Of a DNA stretch of 64,000 nt, positions 24,083-34,254 are shown piece after piece. Numbering within the stretch: position 1 is the first letter of the stretch; the number at the start of each line of letters is the position of its first letter. The DNA comes from Rhizomucor pusillus (Eukaryota; Mucoromycota; Mucoromycetes; Mucorales; Lichtheimiaceae). The notes beneath the pieces were generated by a model. It was not told the DNA's origin, ran no database searches, and was given only the letters and a program-made list of their open reading frames with translations. The position numbers were made by a program, and so were the translations under genes. The stretch spans positions 186,001 through 250,000 of the forward strand of contig FWWN02000530.1 in the NCBI GenBank assembly GCA_900175165.2. The letters run 5' to 3'.

Positions 24083-24741
24083 CCCGTGATGAACGGAGGT
24101 AGTGTGTGGGCTGGAAGGGGTTCGCAAAATACCGATCTGGAAATGGCCAATGGCAATCACTGGTTCTCATTTTTGCTCGTGCGCTAAGGGTTTGTGCGCA
24201 TGTGACGATATATCTTGGGCTTTTTGAATACATCCAAGTTTCCTTCCTGTCGCGCCGAGACCGGTTTGTTCTTGCACGCTAGTTAACGGATACATCGATA
24301 CAAACAGACGAGGAGAACAATGAGTGAATCATTATCTAGCTCATATGCTCTCGAGGACTGTGCGCATATGACTGTATCAATTACCGGTATCGCCCACACT
24401 ATCAATTCCTCCGCCCGCCCAAACTTTGATAACCTTGGAAACTGCTTCGTACATATCACGTAACCTTTTGTTCCTGTTGGCATAAACAATGTTTTTTATT
24501 CGAAATGCTTACTCAAGACACCCTGGGAACTTTTTCCTATTATGTCATAAGTGCCTCTCCCCGCACTCGACAAGAAGGTTGGCAGATACTCCGCAAGGCA
24601 CAAGGAGAGTCTTTGTTCCGCGGCACACTTTTGCCAAAAGCATGAAAGCTATTTTTATTTCATCAATTCATTCGTTTCAATCAAAGCATTAGAAAGGGTC
24701 CTCGGAACGCCGTTCATCAGCACAAAAAGACGACATTTCTG

Positions 24742-25986
24742 TCATTCAACAGGTTCATCGACCTTCTGCCAAAGTCCATATGATTTGTTGGGATCGGTGG
24801 GCCAAAGTCGAATCGTTCCGTCCTCTAAACTCAAATCGTTAATAACGTCATAGTCGGTCATTCACATTCATATACCACGACGCACCGGATCCAGTTGCGT
24901 ATAATTCACCATCAGGGCTATAGCCAACGGCGTGCACTCCCCCGTGATGTCCCTTGTGCACCTCTGATCCAAACCACATCGTACATCATCAGTTTACTGC
25001 CTTGTTGGGCTATTCTTCTTTTTGTTTGATCTCTCTCTCACCTAATTCTTTGCCATCATGGTGCGCATGGATCCGCACCCAGAGATCTGTACTTCCGACA
25101 ACGTACTTTTCGCCACTTGGGTGAACAGCTACCGACGTCACATCTCTGGGGAACTGGTGTCTTTGTACAATGCTGTCTCCTCCATGAATTGCGCTTTTTG
25201 GACAGGCCAAAAGATACAGCGTTAATGAGATCCTTTCTTGTCCTGCAAATAAAGCGATGATCTGTACCTATGGAATGACCAGAAACATGCTGCGTTGCCA
25301 GCACCCCAGACTGCATATTCTCCATTGGCAGTAAGATTCATGGACGATACCGGGCCACCAGCTGCTTCTTGCTTGATCTCCCTCATGACGCGCAAGTCCC
25401 AGACACGCACAGTTTCGTCTTCTCCAGCGCTGAGTATCATGTTCAAGCTAGGATGCCAAATCGCAGACTTAATGGTTGCAGTGTGCCCCTCCAGCTCGAC
25501 TGCAGGCGAATCAGGTCGATACAGATCAAAAATTCGTAGCTTATTTTCGAGTCCTCCAGTCACGATCCGAGTGCCGTCAGGACTAAAGTCGGCTGTGCGT
25601 ACAATGTGTTGATGCGAAAATGAGTACAATTCTCGGCCTGTGCACGCGTCCCATACTTTGGCAGTAAAATCAGCAGAGCCGGTGACGGCGCGGTGGGCTC
25701 CTCGCGTCAGTCGAGCACTCCACACTGCACCCTTGTGGCCTTTGAACGTGCCGATCCAATCGCCCGTCTGGCCGTCTCTAAGCATAGGATTGCCGTCTGA
25801 CAGCAAACACGATCCAGTATAAGCAACCAACTGTCACGTAGCCGAAATAGTCTACTTACCCTTGCAAGCCGAAATCAGGTAGTACTTGCCGTCAGACTGC
25901 ATTGGAGAGAATTGTAGATCGACGACAGGCCGAGTGTGGCCGGAGCATGTCAGTGGGATTATTCTGTTGTTATTCGGTTGGGTCAT
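24742..25986 (-). CDS. STRAP: STRAP/UNRIP-like WD40 repeat protein
   Basis: Five exons (25986-25860, 25796-25268, 25193-25042, 24963-24886, 24824-24742) encode 322 residues that form a seven-blade WD40 propeller. The order and spacing match metazoan STRAP: LTCSGHTRPVVDLQFSP at the start, KYYLISACKDGNPMLRDGQ, GDWIGTFKGHKGAVWSA, ADFTAKVWDA, HIVRTADFSPDG, and a final GTIRLWPTDP blade. STRAP is a scaffold that binds the SMN complex for snRNP assembly and, in animals, TGF-beta receptors; only the RNA-related role could apply in a fungus. The last exon was needed to complete blade seven; reading through the fourth exon instead gives an implausible truncated end. Confidence 0.88.
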
Positions 25987-26253
25987 GACGAGTCGTTAAA
26001 AGTTGACGGTATGTACAGTGGAGGGTTGGAAAGGGAATCGTGACGGGAATAGAAAGGAAACTATAAAGAGACACTGGAGAAAGAGAGAAAAGTGGGAAGG
26101 ACAAGGACGATGATCGCGTCCTGCTTGTTCAAGCCTTTTCGTAAGCAGTGGTTGCTTCAGCCCGAAAAAAGGAAGAGGCAAAAGACAATTTCCTTTTTCT
26201 CTGCCAGCCAAAAAAAAAAAAGTTGTACTACGCATACACGCCGCATAATAGCA

Positions 26254-26841
26254 ATGACACAAGTCGAGGACGCTTCCCTCGAACAAGACCTCGAGGAACG
26301 CGTGCGTATTCTGTTGCAAGATGAACTGCTTAAGGACGTGCCCACAAACCCGAGAATCGAGGAGATTGAGACCTTAATCAGCGTTGAACAAGGTCGCGCG
26401 TACCAAATCACGATCGACCGCAGTCCTTTGGAACCCCTTTGTAAGCGCCTTGTATATTTTGAATTCTGCGTGGTCCATACCTAACAAATGTTTTGTCTCT
26501 GCTGCGGCAGCCATTGCTGTACGGCAGTCAACGACAGTGCGTGAAATCAAAAAATTGATCAAAGCCAAGCTGGATCGCACACTCAAAACAAATGAAAAGA
26601 AATCCATCAGTTGGTAAGAATAATCTGTAGAGCAGTGACCTTTTTGTTGTGCCTACATACGATACACTTTAGGAAATATATTTGGCGAACATATTGTCTT
26701 ATGCTAGATGGTCAGAGATTGACGGACGACTCTGCGGTTGTTAGTCAGCTGGGTATCAAGCAAGGAACTGTGCTCAAGTTTTCCAGAATGCCGCATGAAA
26801 AAGGAACGCATCGCAAGGCATGGCGATGGTACCGAAAATGA
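26254..26841 (+). CDS. SNRNP25: U11/U12 snRNP 25 kDa-like protein (minor spliceosome)
   Basis: Three exons (26254-26440, 26511-26613, 26673-26841) encode 152 residues; the human protein has 132. The N-terminal helix-rich part (LEERVRILLQDELLKDVP) is followed by a ubiquitin-like fold at ~60-145. It carries the family signature VREIKKLIKAKLDR...KKSISWKYIWRTYCLMLDGQRLTDD...LGIKQGTVLKF. SNRNP25 binds U11-35K in the U11/U12 di-snRNP and helps recognise U12-type 5' splice sites. All of its own introns are ordinary GT-AG type. A minor spliceosome is absent from most fungi but retained in some Mucoromycota, which fits the lineage suggested by the rest of the window. The frame is open upstream, but this Met gives the expected N-terminus. 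Confidence 0.82.
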
Positions 26842-26961
26842 ATGTCAAGATGACAAATCGCTATCAACATTGAACGGTCGTTTGCAATGAAACATGAACT
26901 TGCATGTTACCAAATGCAGCAACATCTTTGTCAGCGTCGGAGATTCAACTTTTGCCACAGT

Positions 26962-26986
26962 ATTCTCCAGGCTGGGAGAACCTTCC
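26962..26986 (+). promoter_or_regulatory. Heat-shock element (candidate)
   Basis: Pentamers in a fixed 5-bp register: ATTCT (26962-26966), two gap pentamers, AGAAC (26977-26981) and CTTCC (26982-26986). This gives TTC....GAA..TTC, the gapped form of the Hsf1 site. It lies ~55 bp upstream of a strong TATA box in front of a BAG-domain co-chaperone gene. Confidence 0.55.
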
Positions 26987-27039
26987 AGCGACTGCCAGCA
27001 TCTGCCAGCAGCTGGCCGAGGAGATTTGTGATGCCTGCC

Positions 27040-27047
27040 TATAAAAA
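27040..27047 (+). promoter_or_regulatory. TATA box of the BAG-domain gene
   Basis: TATAAAAA, 73-80 bp upstream of the start codon at 27120. Confidence 0.7.
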
Positions 27048-27119
27048 GGCGAGCTTATTTTTTCTCCACACAACATCAACTTTACAATTATCACAGTGTC
27101 TTTTCCCATTCCTACATCA

Positions 27120-28364
27120 ATGGAAATCATTATCGAACGCACTTATCCGCAGCCCACCATGTCTTCTTCCTATTACGCAACTGCCAGCCATCGGCATCAT
27201 CACCACCATCCTCAGCAGCATTTCTATCATCAACCCGACTTTCCAATGTTCCATCAAGTTTACGTCCCACGACAAGAGTACGTCGTTGTTCAACCACGCT
27301 GCTACTCTTCCCCTTGGCAAGATGAACTCGAAATGTATTACTATCAGCAACGTCTACGACAGCGGCAGCGTGAGATGCGCCGGCAACGGGCTGCAGCTCT
27401 TGAACGACAGCGTAGGACCGAATTAATGTTTGCTATGCTTCAAGAAGCCGCTCAATGGATGGATCAAGACTCAGATGAATATCAAGAAGATGACGACAAC
27501 GACGAAAATGAGGAGCAAGATTTGGAAATGCAAGAGGCTTACGAATACATGAACCGAGAACCAGAGCATGAAGAAGAGAAGGATCAAGAAGACGAAAATG
27601 GCTCTTCCTCCGATGAAAGTAACAGTGACGACGATGATGAAGATATGCAGGAACTACCGGAAGATCAGCCAAAGGAATCAAGGTCTATATCGATCGAGTC
27701 CCTAGAAGAACCTGATGTCCATGTAAATATCCAGATTCGCCAGCAAAAGCGTGATAGCCAAGACAAAGCTGATGTCAAGGAACCCACATCTGAGTCCAAA
27801 GTCGATGAAATTGAGCAAGAATTGCCATCCACAGAAAACAAGGAACAAGCGCAAGAGCAAGAACAAGAGCGAGCTGTATCTGATCAAGACCGAGAGAATG
27901 TAAAAATGGCAGCTTCTGAAGACAACAATTCTTCCTTTGTCCACATCAACTTTATCCACGACAATTCCGATTCTGACTCCTCGACCTCAGTACCTATCCG
28001 CCGATCATCTTCTTCCTCCTCCTCCTCTGACAAAAAGCTCGCCCTCCTTCTAGATATTGAGCAAAAATTGGCTCGGATAGCCGAGAAACACGACTCCATG
28101 GTTCCGGAGACGCACTTGCATTTCCTTGAGAACTCTGAAGTGATTGCCACAACGACCGATAATAAGCTATTCCTGGGCATGGAAGATGAGGTCATCCGGA
28201 TAATGCTCCAACTGGACGCAATTGATTCTGATGGTGACCAAGAAATCCGCAGCAAGCGTAAGTCTTTAATCCATCAAGCACAAAAGCTTTTGGACGTTCT
28301 CGATGAACATAAGCAACGGGAATGGGAGAAGGCATCTTCAGATAGCTCTAGCTCGTGCTCTTAA
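27120..28364 (+). CDS. Acidic BAG-domain protein, candidate Hsp70 nucleotide-exchange factor
   Basis: Single-exon gene of 414 residues. The N-terminus is His/Tyr/Gln-rich, then an Arg/Gln-rich helix (~80-115), then a long acidic region (Asp/Glu with Ser, ~125-300). The C-terminal ~90 residues (307-395) form a BAG-like three-helix domain (LALLLDIEQKLARI ... EDEVIRIMLQLDAIDS ... RSKRKSLIHQAQKLLDVLD). The third helix carries the basic RxxRK pattern that BAG domains use to bind the Hsp70 nucleotide-binding domain. BAG proteins release ADP from Hsp70. The gene sits behind a TATA box and a candidate heat-shock element, which supports a stress role. The N-terminal two thirds match no family known to me. 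The start at 27120 is the first ATG; the frame is open slightly further upstream. Confidence 0.75.
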   Translation: MEIIIERTYPQPTMSSSYYATASHRHHHHHPQQHFYHQPDFPMFHQVYVPRQEYVVVQPRCYSSPWQDELEMYYYQQRLRQRQREMRRQRAAALERQRRTELMFAMLQEAAQWMDQDSDEYQEDDDNDENEEQDLEMQEAYEYMNREPEHEEEKDQEDENGSSSDESNSDDDDEDMQELPEDQPKESRSISIESLEEPDVHVNIQIRQQKRDSQDKADVKEPTSESKVDEIEQELPSTENKEQAQEQEQERAVSDQDRENVKMAASEDNNSSFVHINFIHDNSDSDSSTSVPIRRSSSSSSSSDKKLALLLDIEQKLARIAEKHDSMVPETHLHFLENSEVIATTTDNKLFLGMEDEVIRIMLQLDAIDSDGDQEIRSKRKSLIHQAQKLLDVLDEHKQREWEKASSDSSSSCS

Positions 28365-28640
28365 CAATATAGAATTTACTACTCAGCAATAAAAATACAA
28401 AATAACTTTATGATGGATACCCAAAATTCAGCTTTTTGCAATTACATGACCTGAATTTTAACTATCCATTTTCATCGTTCAGGAAATCCTACACGAGAGC
28501 ATGAAAACTTAGAAGTCAAATTAATGTACATCAAGTGGTGGATCAGCGGCGGCAAATATTCATTGATCAATTCCAGAAAGGGATAATATTTAATGTAATT
28601 TACAAATGATATAATTTATACAAGACTCTTTTTTGGGGAA

Positions 28641-29942
28641 CTAGTGACAAGAATGTACACTTTTCGGATGGTGATCTCCAGCGGCAGACGTTGCTGACGA
28701 TGTAGGTGCGCCGGTTGCCGCAGCTGTTCGAGCAGGTGCCTCTGTTGGTGCCGGTGCTTCTTCAACATCTCTGCTCGCAGTGTGGTGATCCGACGATGAC
28801 GATTCGGGCTGTTTTGCACTGGTAGGACCATTATCGACGTTTCTAATGTACAGATACTGCCACGCTAGCGAGATGACGCAGCAGATCGCTGTTACGACAA
28901 GGAGGACATAAACATTTGTTGTGATCGTGTACGGCGCGGCGTCGTATGGATACTGACGATTCAATACCGACTCGATGCCGGCCAGCAGCCCCGTGTGCGC
29001 GTAGAAATCGATACCTACGAGGAACACAAAAGCGCCTGTAAACGATGTAGAGAATACAATAGCGTATTCTCTCAGAAAGATGAACGCTACTGCAAACAAG
29101 ACAGGTAGAAGCGCAACAAAGAATGCGCGTCCAACAGGATTGTCGATAACGAGGTTTTCTTGCCAACAACAAATGTACGCTGCAAGAGCAAGGCCGCCCA
29201 TTGCTTTTTTTTTTTGTTTTACGCAGCAGCAACAAAGTAAGTACAATAGCATCTAGTAGATTGAATCCTGCGGTGTGTACTTTACCGCTAACAAGCGCCT
29301 TTGAAATGAAAGGTAGCAGGACGTATACAATGGCTCCAAACACACCGAGGCCCGCCGGCACAGCGACCATGACAACCGAGTCGTTGCTGTAGCCACCGAC
29401 AGGCTTACTGTTCGCTAATGCAATCCAAGCAAGCGTGCCTGTGAAAAGCATCAGAAAATGCTGTCATCCATACGCCTAACAGCACCGTTTGTGCTAGTAA
29501 TAGACTAACCAATGGTAAGGAAACCAGAGATCCCCAAAGTAAGTCTATGCGCGCGGACACCAGCGAGCAATAGGAAGAGTCCTATGAAGATGAGTACCGC
29601 GCCGGCCACACCCATTTCTGGTGTTACGTAGTTGTATCCATATGCCGGATTCACTGCGGTTAGCACATTCAGTTTCACTTGTTTCACATTAAACATAAAG
29701 AGACATTTTTAACCCATACCTGCTCCAGGATCGGTGTTACTGCCACTGCTGCCGCTATTACTACCGTTGCCACCACTATTGTCGCTGCCGCCGTTGTTGT
29801 TGTTGCCGTTGCATGTGACGGTCTCTGGCTGGTTATTATTATTATCACCATCCGTGTTGCCATCGTCACCGGAACCATTCCGGTTCCAGGAACTCGCTGT
29901 AGCGTTGACAGCTTGTTCCGCTAGCAGCAGTAATGTAATCAT
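28641..29942 (-). CDS. TM7S3/TM198-like (DUF4203-type) multi-pass membrane protein
   Basis: Four exons (29942-29720, 29653-29510, 29438-29286, 29203-28641) encode ~360 residues. The mature N-terminus is a low-complexity Asn/Gly/Ser segment rich in possible N-glycosylation sites. It is followed by about seven membrane helices in the TM7S3/TM198 pattern (PEMGVAGAVLIFIGLFLLLAGVR, GFLTIGTLAWIAL, GLGVFGAIVYVLL, FAVAFIFLREYAIVF, FVFLVGIDFYAHTG, VYVLLVVTAICCVISLAWQ). A cytosolic Ala/Pro/Glu-rich tail ends the protein. The function of this family in fungi is unknown; animal TMEM198 is a Wnt co-factor, which is not transferable. The start at 29942 was chosen because a CT-rich leader precedes it. An upstream in-frame Met at 30071 would add a strongly hydrophobic segment and cannot be excluded. 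Confidence 0.75.
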
Positions 29943-30597
29943 GGATGTACCGAAAGAAAAAGAGCAGAGAGAGAAAAAGAGAAAAACAAGTGACAGCAAA
30001 GGCAGGTTCGAGATTGTTGTAACAATAATAATAATAACAACAACAATCGACAATATCGGTGCATTGATCATGGGCCGTGATCATTTTTCAGGGTAACTCT
30101 TGCGCTCTCTCTATTTTTACATAGACTTTTGTCTGAATCGTCCTCGGGATTTTCTGTTTGTGGGCATGCCGGTGCATACAGAGAAAAGAAAACACGTTTC
30201 CATCTCCAGACTTCACCTGACCCACAAGTAACGTCGCACCAGCTTTTGCTTGCCAAAATTAATAAATATCGCAGCAGACCATAGATGATGACCAGATATG
30301 TCGCCAGCTGGGCTAAGGGACACACTAGTCTGCATTCACCCCACCCCCAGTTGTTCCTTCTCTTTCTCTCTTTTTAAATCATCTCTCCTCATCATTTCCC
30401 GGTGTGAGCACATTGCTCGCATATACTCTCTAACAATTGGCTGCTTGGAAAAAACGCGTTTACCAATTATGGAATAAACTAGCCGCGCGCGAAACAACAA
30501 TGCCGCTCAGGATCAAAAGTGAGGCTCAGCATATATATAAATGTGGTTTTACATTTTTCTTCTTCCAAAAATTCCTTTTCTTTTCACCTTATCATAA
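29943..30597. other. Divergent promoter region
   Basis: Between the TM198-like gene (-) and the PQQ-propeller gene (+). It has an ATA/ACA low-complexity stretch at ~30025-30050, a CT-rich tract at ~30355-30380 and a TATA-like element at ~30531-30541. No other feature recognised. Confidence 0.5.
30531..30541 (+). promoter_or_regulatory. TATA-like element of the PQQ-propeller gene
   Basis: ATATATATAAA about 60 bp upstream of the start codon at 30598. Confidence 0.5.
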
Positions 30598-31478
30598 ATG
30601 TTCTTCTCCTCTGAAGAGAAAAAAAAGCGCTTTGACGACGACGATAACGGGTCATCAGACGAGGATTCATTGTCGGTGCCATCTGGTTCTTTGGATGCTC
30701 CTCCCAAGCACTACGCAAGGGACGATATCATTGTGTGCGCAACCAAAGGCAAACTCTATGCAGTTAGCAAACGCGATGGATCAAGAATATGGCGAGCCGA
30801 CTTCCCATCAAGCGGTGTCGTTTCCGTTTTCATTACAGATATGGATCAAGTAATCGCAGGTGGAAACGGGAAGACAGTGTGCTACGATTTGTACAATGGA
30901 AAACAACGCTGGATGAATAACATGAAGGTAAAGTTGCTCAATGAGAAGAGACAAGCCAAATCGATGTAAACTCTTGTTTTTCACAGGGCTGTGGATTCGA
31001 AGAAGTGGGTGTGATCTGCACGCCGAGTCGTTCCTTGAGACCAAAGACGGAACAAGCTCACGAGGACCTGCCGACGTACGAATCAGACAGTTCATTTTCG
31101 AGCATGCAGGTCGTTCTCGGATGTAGTCGTGGAAAATGTCTGGGCATCGACGCAAGGACAGGACACGAGCTCTGGAAGTTCCCGTGTCCCAAAGGTGGAT
31201 ACAGGATCCCTTCAGCCCTGGTCGATCCACCGTCTGCACGGTCAGGTCACCGGACACTTGTTTACGTCGGCTGCGGCAAATGGCTCTACTGCCTTGTTGC
31301 TGAGACGGGTGAGCTCGAATGGAGTACCAAGGTGTCAAATGCAAAACTCGGTCTCGGGTACATGGCAATGGCAACCGCCTGGAGTTCTCGACTGGCTGCT
31401 GAGGCGCACACTGCGTTCAGCTGCTTCCCACAAGCTCAACAGGAGGCGATTGAGCGAGAGCGACGAAACAGAAATTGA
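30598..31478 (+). CDS. PQQ-like beta-propeller repeat protein, function unknown
   Basis: Two exons (30598-30927 and 30987-31478) encode 273 residues. After an acidic, Lys-rich N-terminus, the protein has repeated PQQ/quinoprotein-type blades. Each has the pattern 'value-x-x-G-x-hydrophobic-Asp/Ser-x-x-G-x-x-x-W': GKLYAVSKRDGSRIWRADF, GKTVCYDLYNGKQRWMNN, GKCLGIDARTGHELWKFP and KWLYCLVAETGELEWSTKV. Such folds are usually scaffolds in fungi, as in the Ire1 lumenal domain or BamB-like proteins; no catalytic function is implied. There is no signal peptide, so it is probably cytosolic or nuclear. Only about four blades are present, so it may be a half propeller or pair with another protein. Confidence 0.75.
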
Positions 31479-31602
31479 GGTGGTTAGGTGTCTTTTATGT
31501 TTCCCCTCCCTCCCCTTGCTGCAAATCCTTCCATCCGCATCTATTGTTCACATGTCACTTTTCAGTTCTTGATTGCTTGTAATTATGATACGAAATCAAT
31601 AA

Positions 31603-31965
31603 TTATATCTCATTGTAAAGAGTTCGCTGTAGTGTCAAAAAAGCTCTACACAGCAGTCTGAGGTCATCCATCTTTTCATTTTCGTAACAATAATATGATC
31701 CGCGTATGACATCGTCGAAAACTTTGTTATCCTCGTCACCATCGTATGCTCGCTCACGACGGACGGGTCCCGTTCCAGGCACCAGTTCACATATTGCAAC
31801 ACAGTCATCTCAGCGTGGAAGTAACAACACCGCCTTTGGTTGTCAGCACAAAGTCCGTCTTGTCCAATAGATTGCAAACATTCAGATTTGTCAGCGGAAT
31901 CAGGCACAGAATTTTAATCCTCCGATTGCATGCTTGTCTGGGAACTTGGAACCCTTGAAAGCAAA
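31603..31965 (-). pseudogene. Decayed coding remnant, unidentified
   Basis: Two adjacent minus-strand frames read like protein (segments KTDFVLTTKGGVVTSTLR, then FDDVIRGSYYCYENEK). They are joined only by a frame change near 31785, with a stop right at the break. No start codon context or family was recognised. It sits next to the dispersed repeat copy at 32138-32538. It could be a degenerate gene or a broken exon; a short intron is not convincing here. Confidence 0.3.
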
Positions 31966-32137
31966 ACTTACCATTTTCTTTCTATAGCACTGTATGGTAG
32001 ATATTTTAACGTTTCTTCATTCCAATACTTTGAATCAAGATTGCTACTAAGGCTGCAGGAGTGGTTCACCAAAGGAAAAGCTCAAGCTGGCAGGCGCGGA
32101 ATTGCTGAGACAGCGGTTCCGCTCACCTGCAAAAAAA

Positions 32138-32538
32138 GAAAATTTTTTCTGCGGCATTTCAATTCGAGGTTGACACTCCGTCCAACTCGAAAGATATAAA
32201 AAGGGGAGCACGCTGGGAACGTCTTTTTTTCCTTATGACCGTACTTCATCAGGATCTGTATGCAGTACATTACTAGTCTACGTTTTCCAAACTAGACACA
32301 TTAACCGGGTTAGACGATGACGCGTGGCAGCTCCTCCCATGAGTGAAGTGTGTTGGAGACTTACTTTCGGGTGGTTTCCAACAGTTGATGATCTCGCCCT
32401 TTGTTTTTAAAACATTGTGGCAAGGAGGCAGCTGTGGTCTGATAACCTCTTTTTTACTAAAAAAGAAAATGAAGCAAGCTGAAAAAGCTTTGTGTGGGCG
32501 TCTCTTTGTGTGTGCGTGCTCAAAGAAGCGTGTTGGAG
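32138..32538 (+). repeat. Dispersed ~400 bp repeat, copy 1 (promoter-like)
   Basis: Near-identical to 52080-52482 in the same orientation, with only a few mismatches. Similarity starts abruptly at a poly-A/T run and ends abruptly at TGTTGGAG. It contains a strong TATA motif (GATATAAAAAGGGGAG, ~32194-32210) near its start and no long open frame. It may be a solo LTR or non-autonomous element; neither TG...CA ends nor terminal inverted repeats were evident. The stretch 31479-32137 before it holds only the decayed remnant described above. Confidence 0.85.
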
Positions 32539-32678
32539 TTTTTTTTTGGAGTGTCCAAGTTTTCAATTGTTGGGATTTTTTGGAAAAAAAGATTACAATT
32601 GCGATTTTGTAGTCGTTTTTTTCAAACAAATAAAACCAATGAACATTTTACACAAAAAGTACATGTATGCCAAGTTGT

Positions 32679-34254
32679 TTAACATTGTCTGTTACTATCA
32701 GGTGGATGTTCTGATATTGTAGAATGTACGTTCGGTGAAGGATTTGACCTCCGTACAGAGGGATGCGGTTGTGTGATGTGTTCTGAAGATGCTTTTCGCT
32801 TCTGTACTTGGGCCTTAAGCTGCTGGAAATGGTCATCGTAACGAGCCTTGTGCTGTTCCAAATCTGGTGATTGCCTGTAGCCATTATCACGACTATTTAG
32901 GTGCGCTTCCTCTGCTTCATCCAGCCGCCGCTTCAGTGTATGAAAATCAACTGGATGCTCTGCATCCATATTCGCTTCGTATAAAGTCAACCACTCACGA
33001 TGACGCCATATTAACAGATTCTTATCGTTTCCCACATCTGAAAGCCCAAGATCCTACGATGTGGCAAATAAGTAACAAGACACTACCGCTATTGCTTAGC
33101 AAATCAACGGGTTGACTTACCCGAAGGACCTTCTTTAAATCCTTCACATTCATCATGCCGTAAACCAACTTGATGGGCTTCTTGCCAAGGTATTTTCTAT
33201 TCGAGAGCCAATGATTTAGACTTGCTAATCTGCGGGATGCCTCGTTTGCACCGACTTACTCGTTATACTGTGGAGATTTGGTTTGTGATGTGCGTAGCTG
33301 CAATAAAAAATGATGATCACATATCAGCACAAACGTTCCGGGATTTGCTTTACTATTCTGCTTTACCAATGGATGTGATTGTCTTGATGTATTTGAAGGG
33401 CTGGGTGAAGGTTGCGGTTCTTGCAAACATTTGTCCAAATGTGCATTAATATTGCTCATTTTTACATTTTTTAGGCAATTAAAACATTCGACGATATCGT
33501 TAGCTATGTCCAAAAACCAGAATCAATACATTAGATTCTCAAGTATATCACATATCGTCAACTTACGACCAGGTTGTAAAGGTATGTCTCTAGAGGGAGT
33601 TTGTGCTTGCGAAGACGTAGCTATTGACGTAGGCCGAGACTGCGATACGGACACCGCTGTTACTTGATTGGGATTAACCTGGACTATATTGTCAGGTGAA
33701 GATGCTGTCGAAGATTTCCTGTTCTCTATGCGTGTTGACCGTCGTGTTCCCGGCGTTGAAGCAGGCGGCGGCGGCGGCTGAGGAGGACAGTAAGGATTTG
33801 TTGTTGACATTTGCGAGACTGCGGCAGGTATTTGTGGTATCAATGCTGTTGTTGCTACTGTAGGTAGACTCGTTGAAACTGTTTTGCTCTTCTGTTCCAA
33901 GTCTATGATAAGTTTTCTAACGATCGAGTTGTTAGAACAGACGGCGATGCGGTGCCTCGAGCTGCGACGTTCTCACCTGGTAGCTTTCCAACTATTGACT
34001 GCGTTTTCAAGGGCACTGTTTCGCACCAACTTTGATTCATCAGCAGGTTTGGCGCATGTCGGGCAGGTACGCTCAATGGCGAGCCGTCGACGGATACATA
34101 TTGCACAGAAGCAGTGGACGCAGGTTGCAAGTTGCATCGGCGTCGTGTAAAACTCTTGACATATTGAGCAGCGCAAATCAAAGTCTAGTTTCTGCAGTCG
34201 TGGATCGTTGAAATCAGTCGGGTGATCGACATCGTCCAGGAATGCGTCGCCCAT
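32679..34254 (-). CDS. RAD18: RAD18-like E3 ubiquitin ligase
   Basis: Six exons (34254-33977, 33916-33567, 33503-33367, 33297-33260, 33196-33121, 33053-32679) encode 417 residues. The domain order is that of Rad18. An N-terminal RING finger (residues 29-67) has CSICQEFYTTP...CVHCFCAICIRRRL...CPTC. A Pro/Ser-rich linker with two possible nuclear-localisation segments follows. Next comes a UBZ4 zinc finger near 214-235 (VECFNCLKNVKMSNINAHLDKC), then a SAP domain at ~270-310 (KLVYGMMNVKDLKKVLRDLGLS...LLIWRHREW). Rad18 with Rad6 monoubiquitinates PCNA at stalled forks and opens post-replication repair. Intron 3 (33366-33298) is 69 nt and stop-free, so an unspliced read would still be in frame. 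REV7, which acts downstream in the same pathway, lies 4.4 kb away. Confidence 0.93.

Larger units (their letters stand above)
23932..24741. other. PEPCK upstream region
   Basis: About 800 bp between the PEPCK start and the 3' end of the STRAP-like gene. It holds a TATA element and a perfect inverted repeat (separate entries). No gene recognised. Confidence 0.55.

Noticed and set aside
30012..30071. Upstream start for the TM198-like protein at 30071
   Set aside because: It would place an ACA/ATA low-complexity tract in the coding sequence, whereas a CT-rich leader lies immediately before the Met at 29942. Kept only as an alternative.
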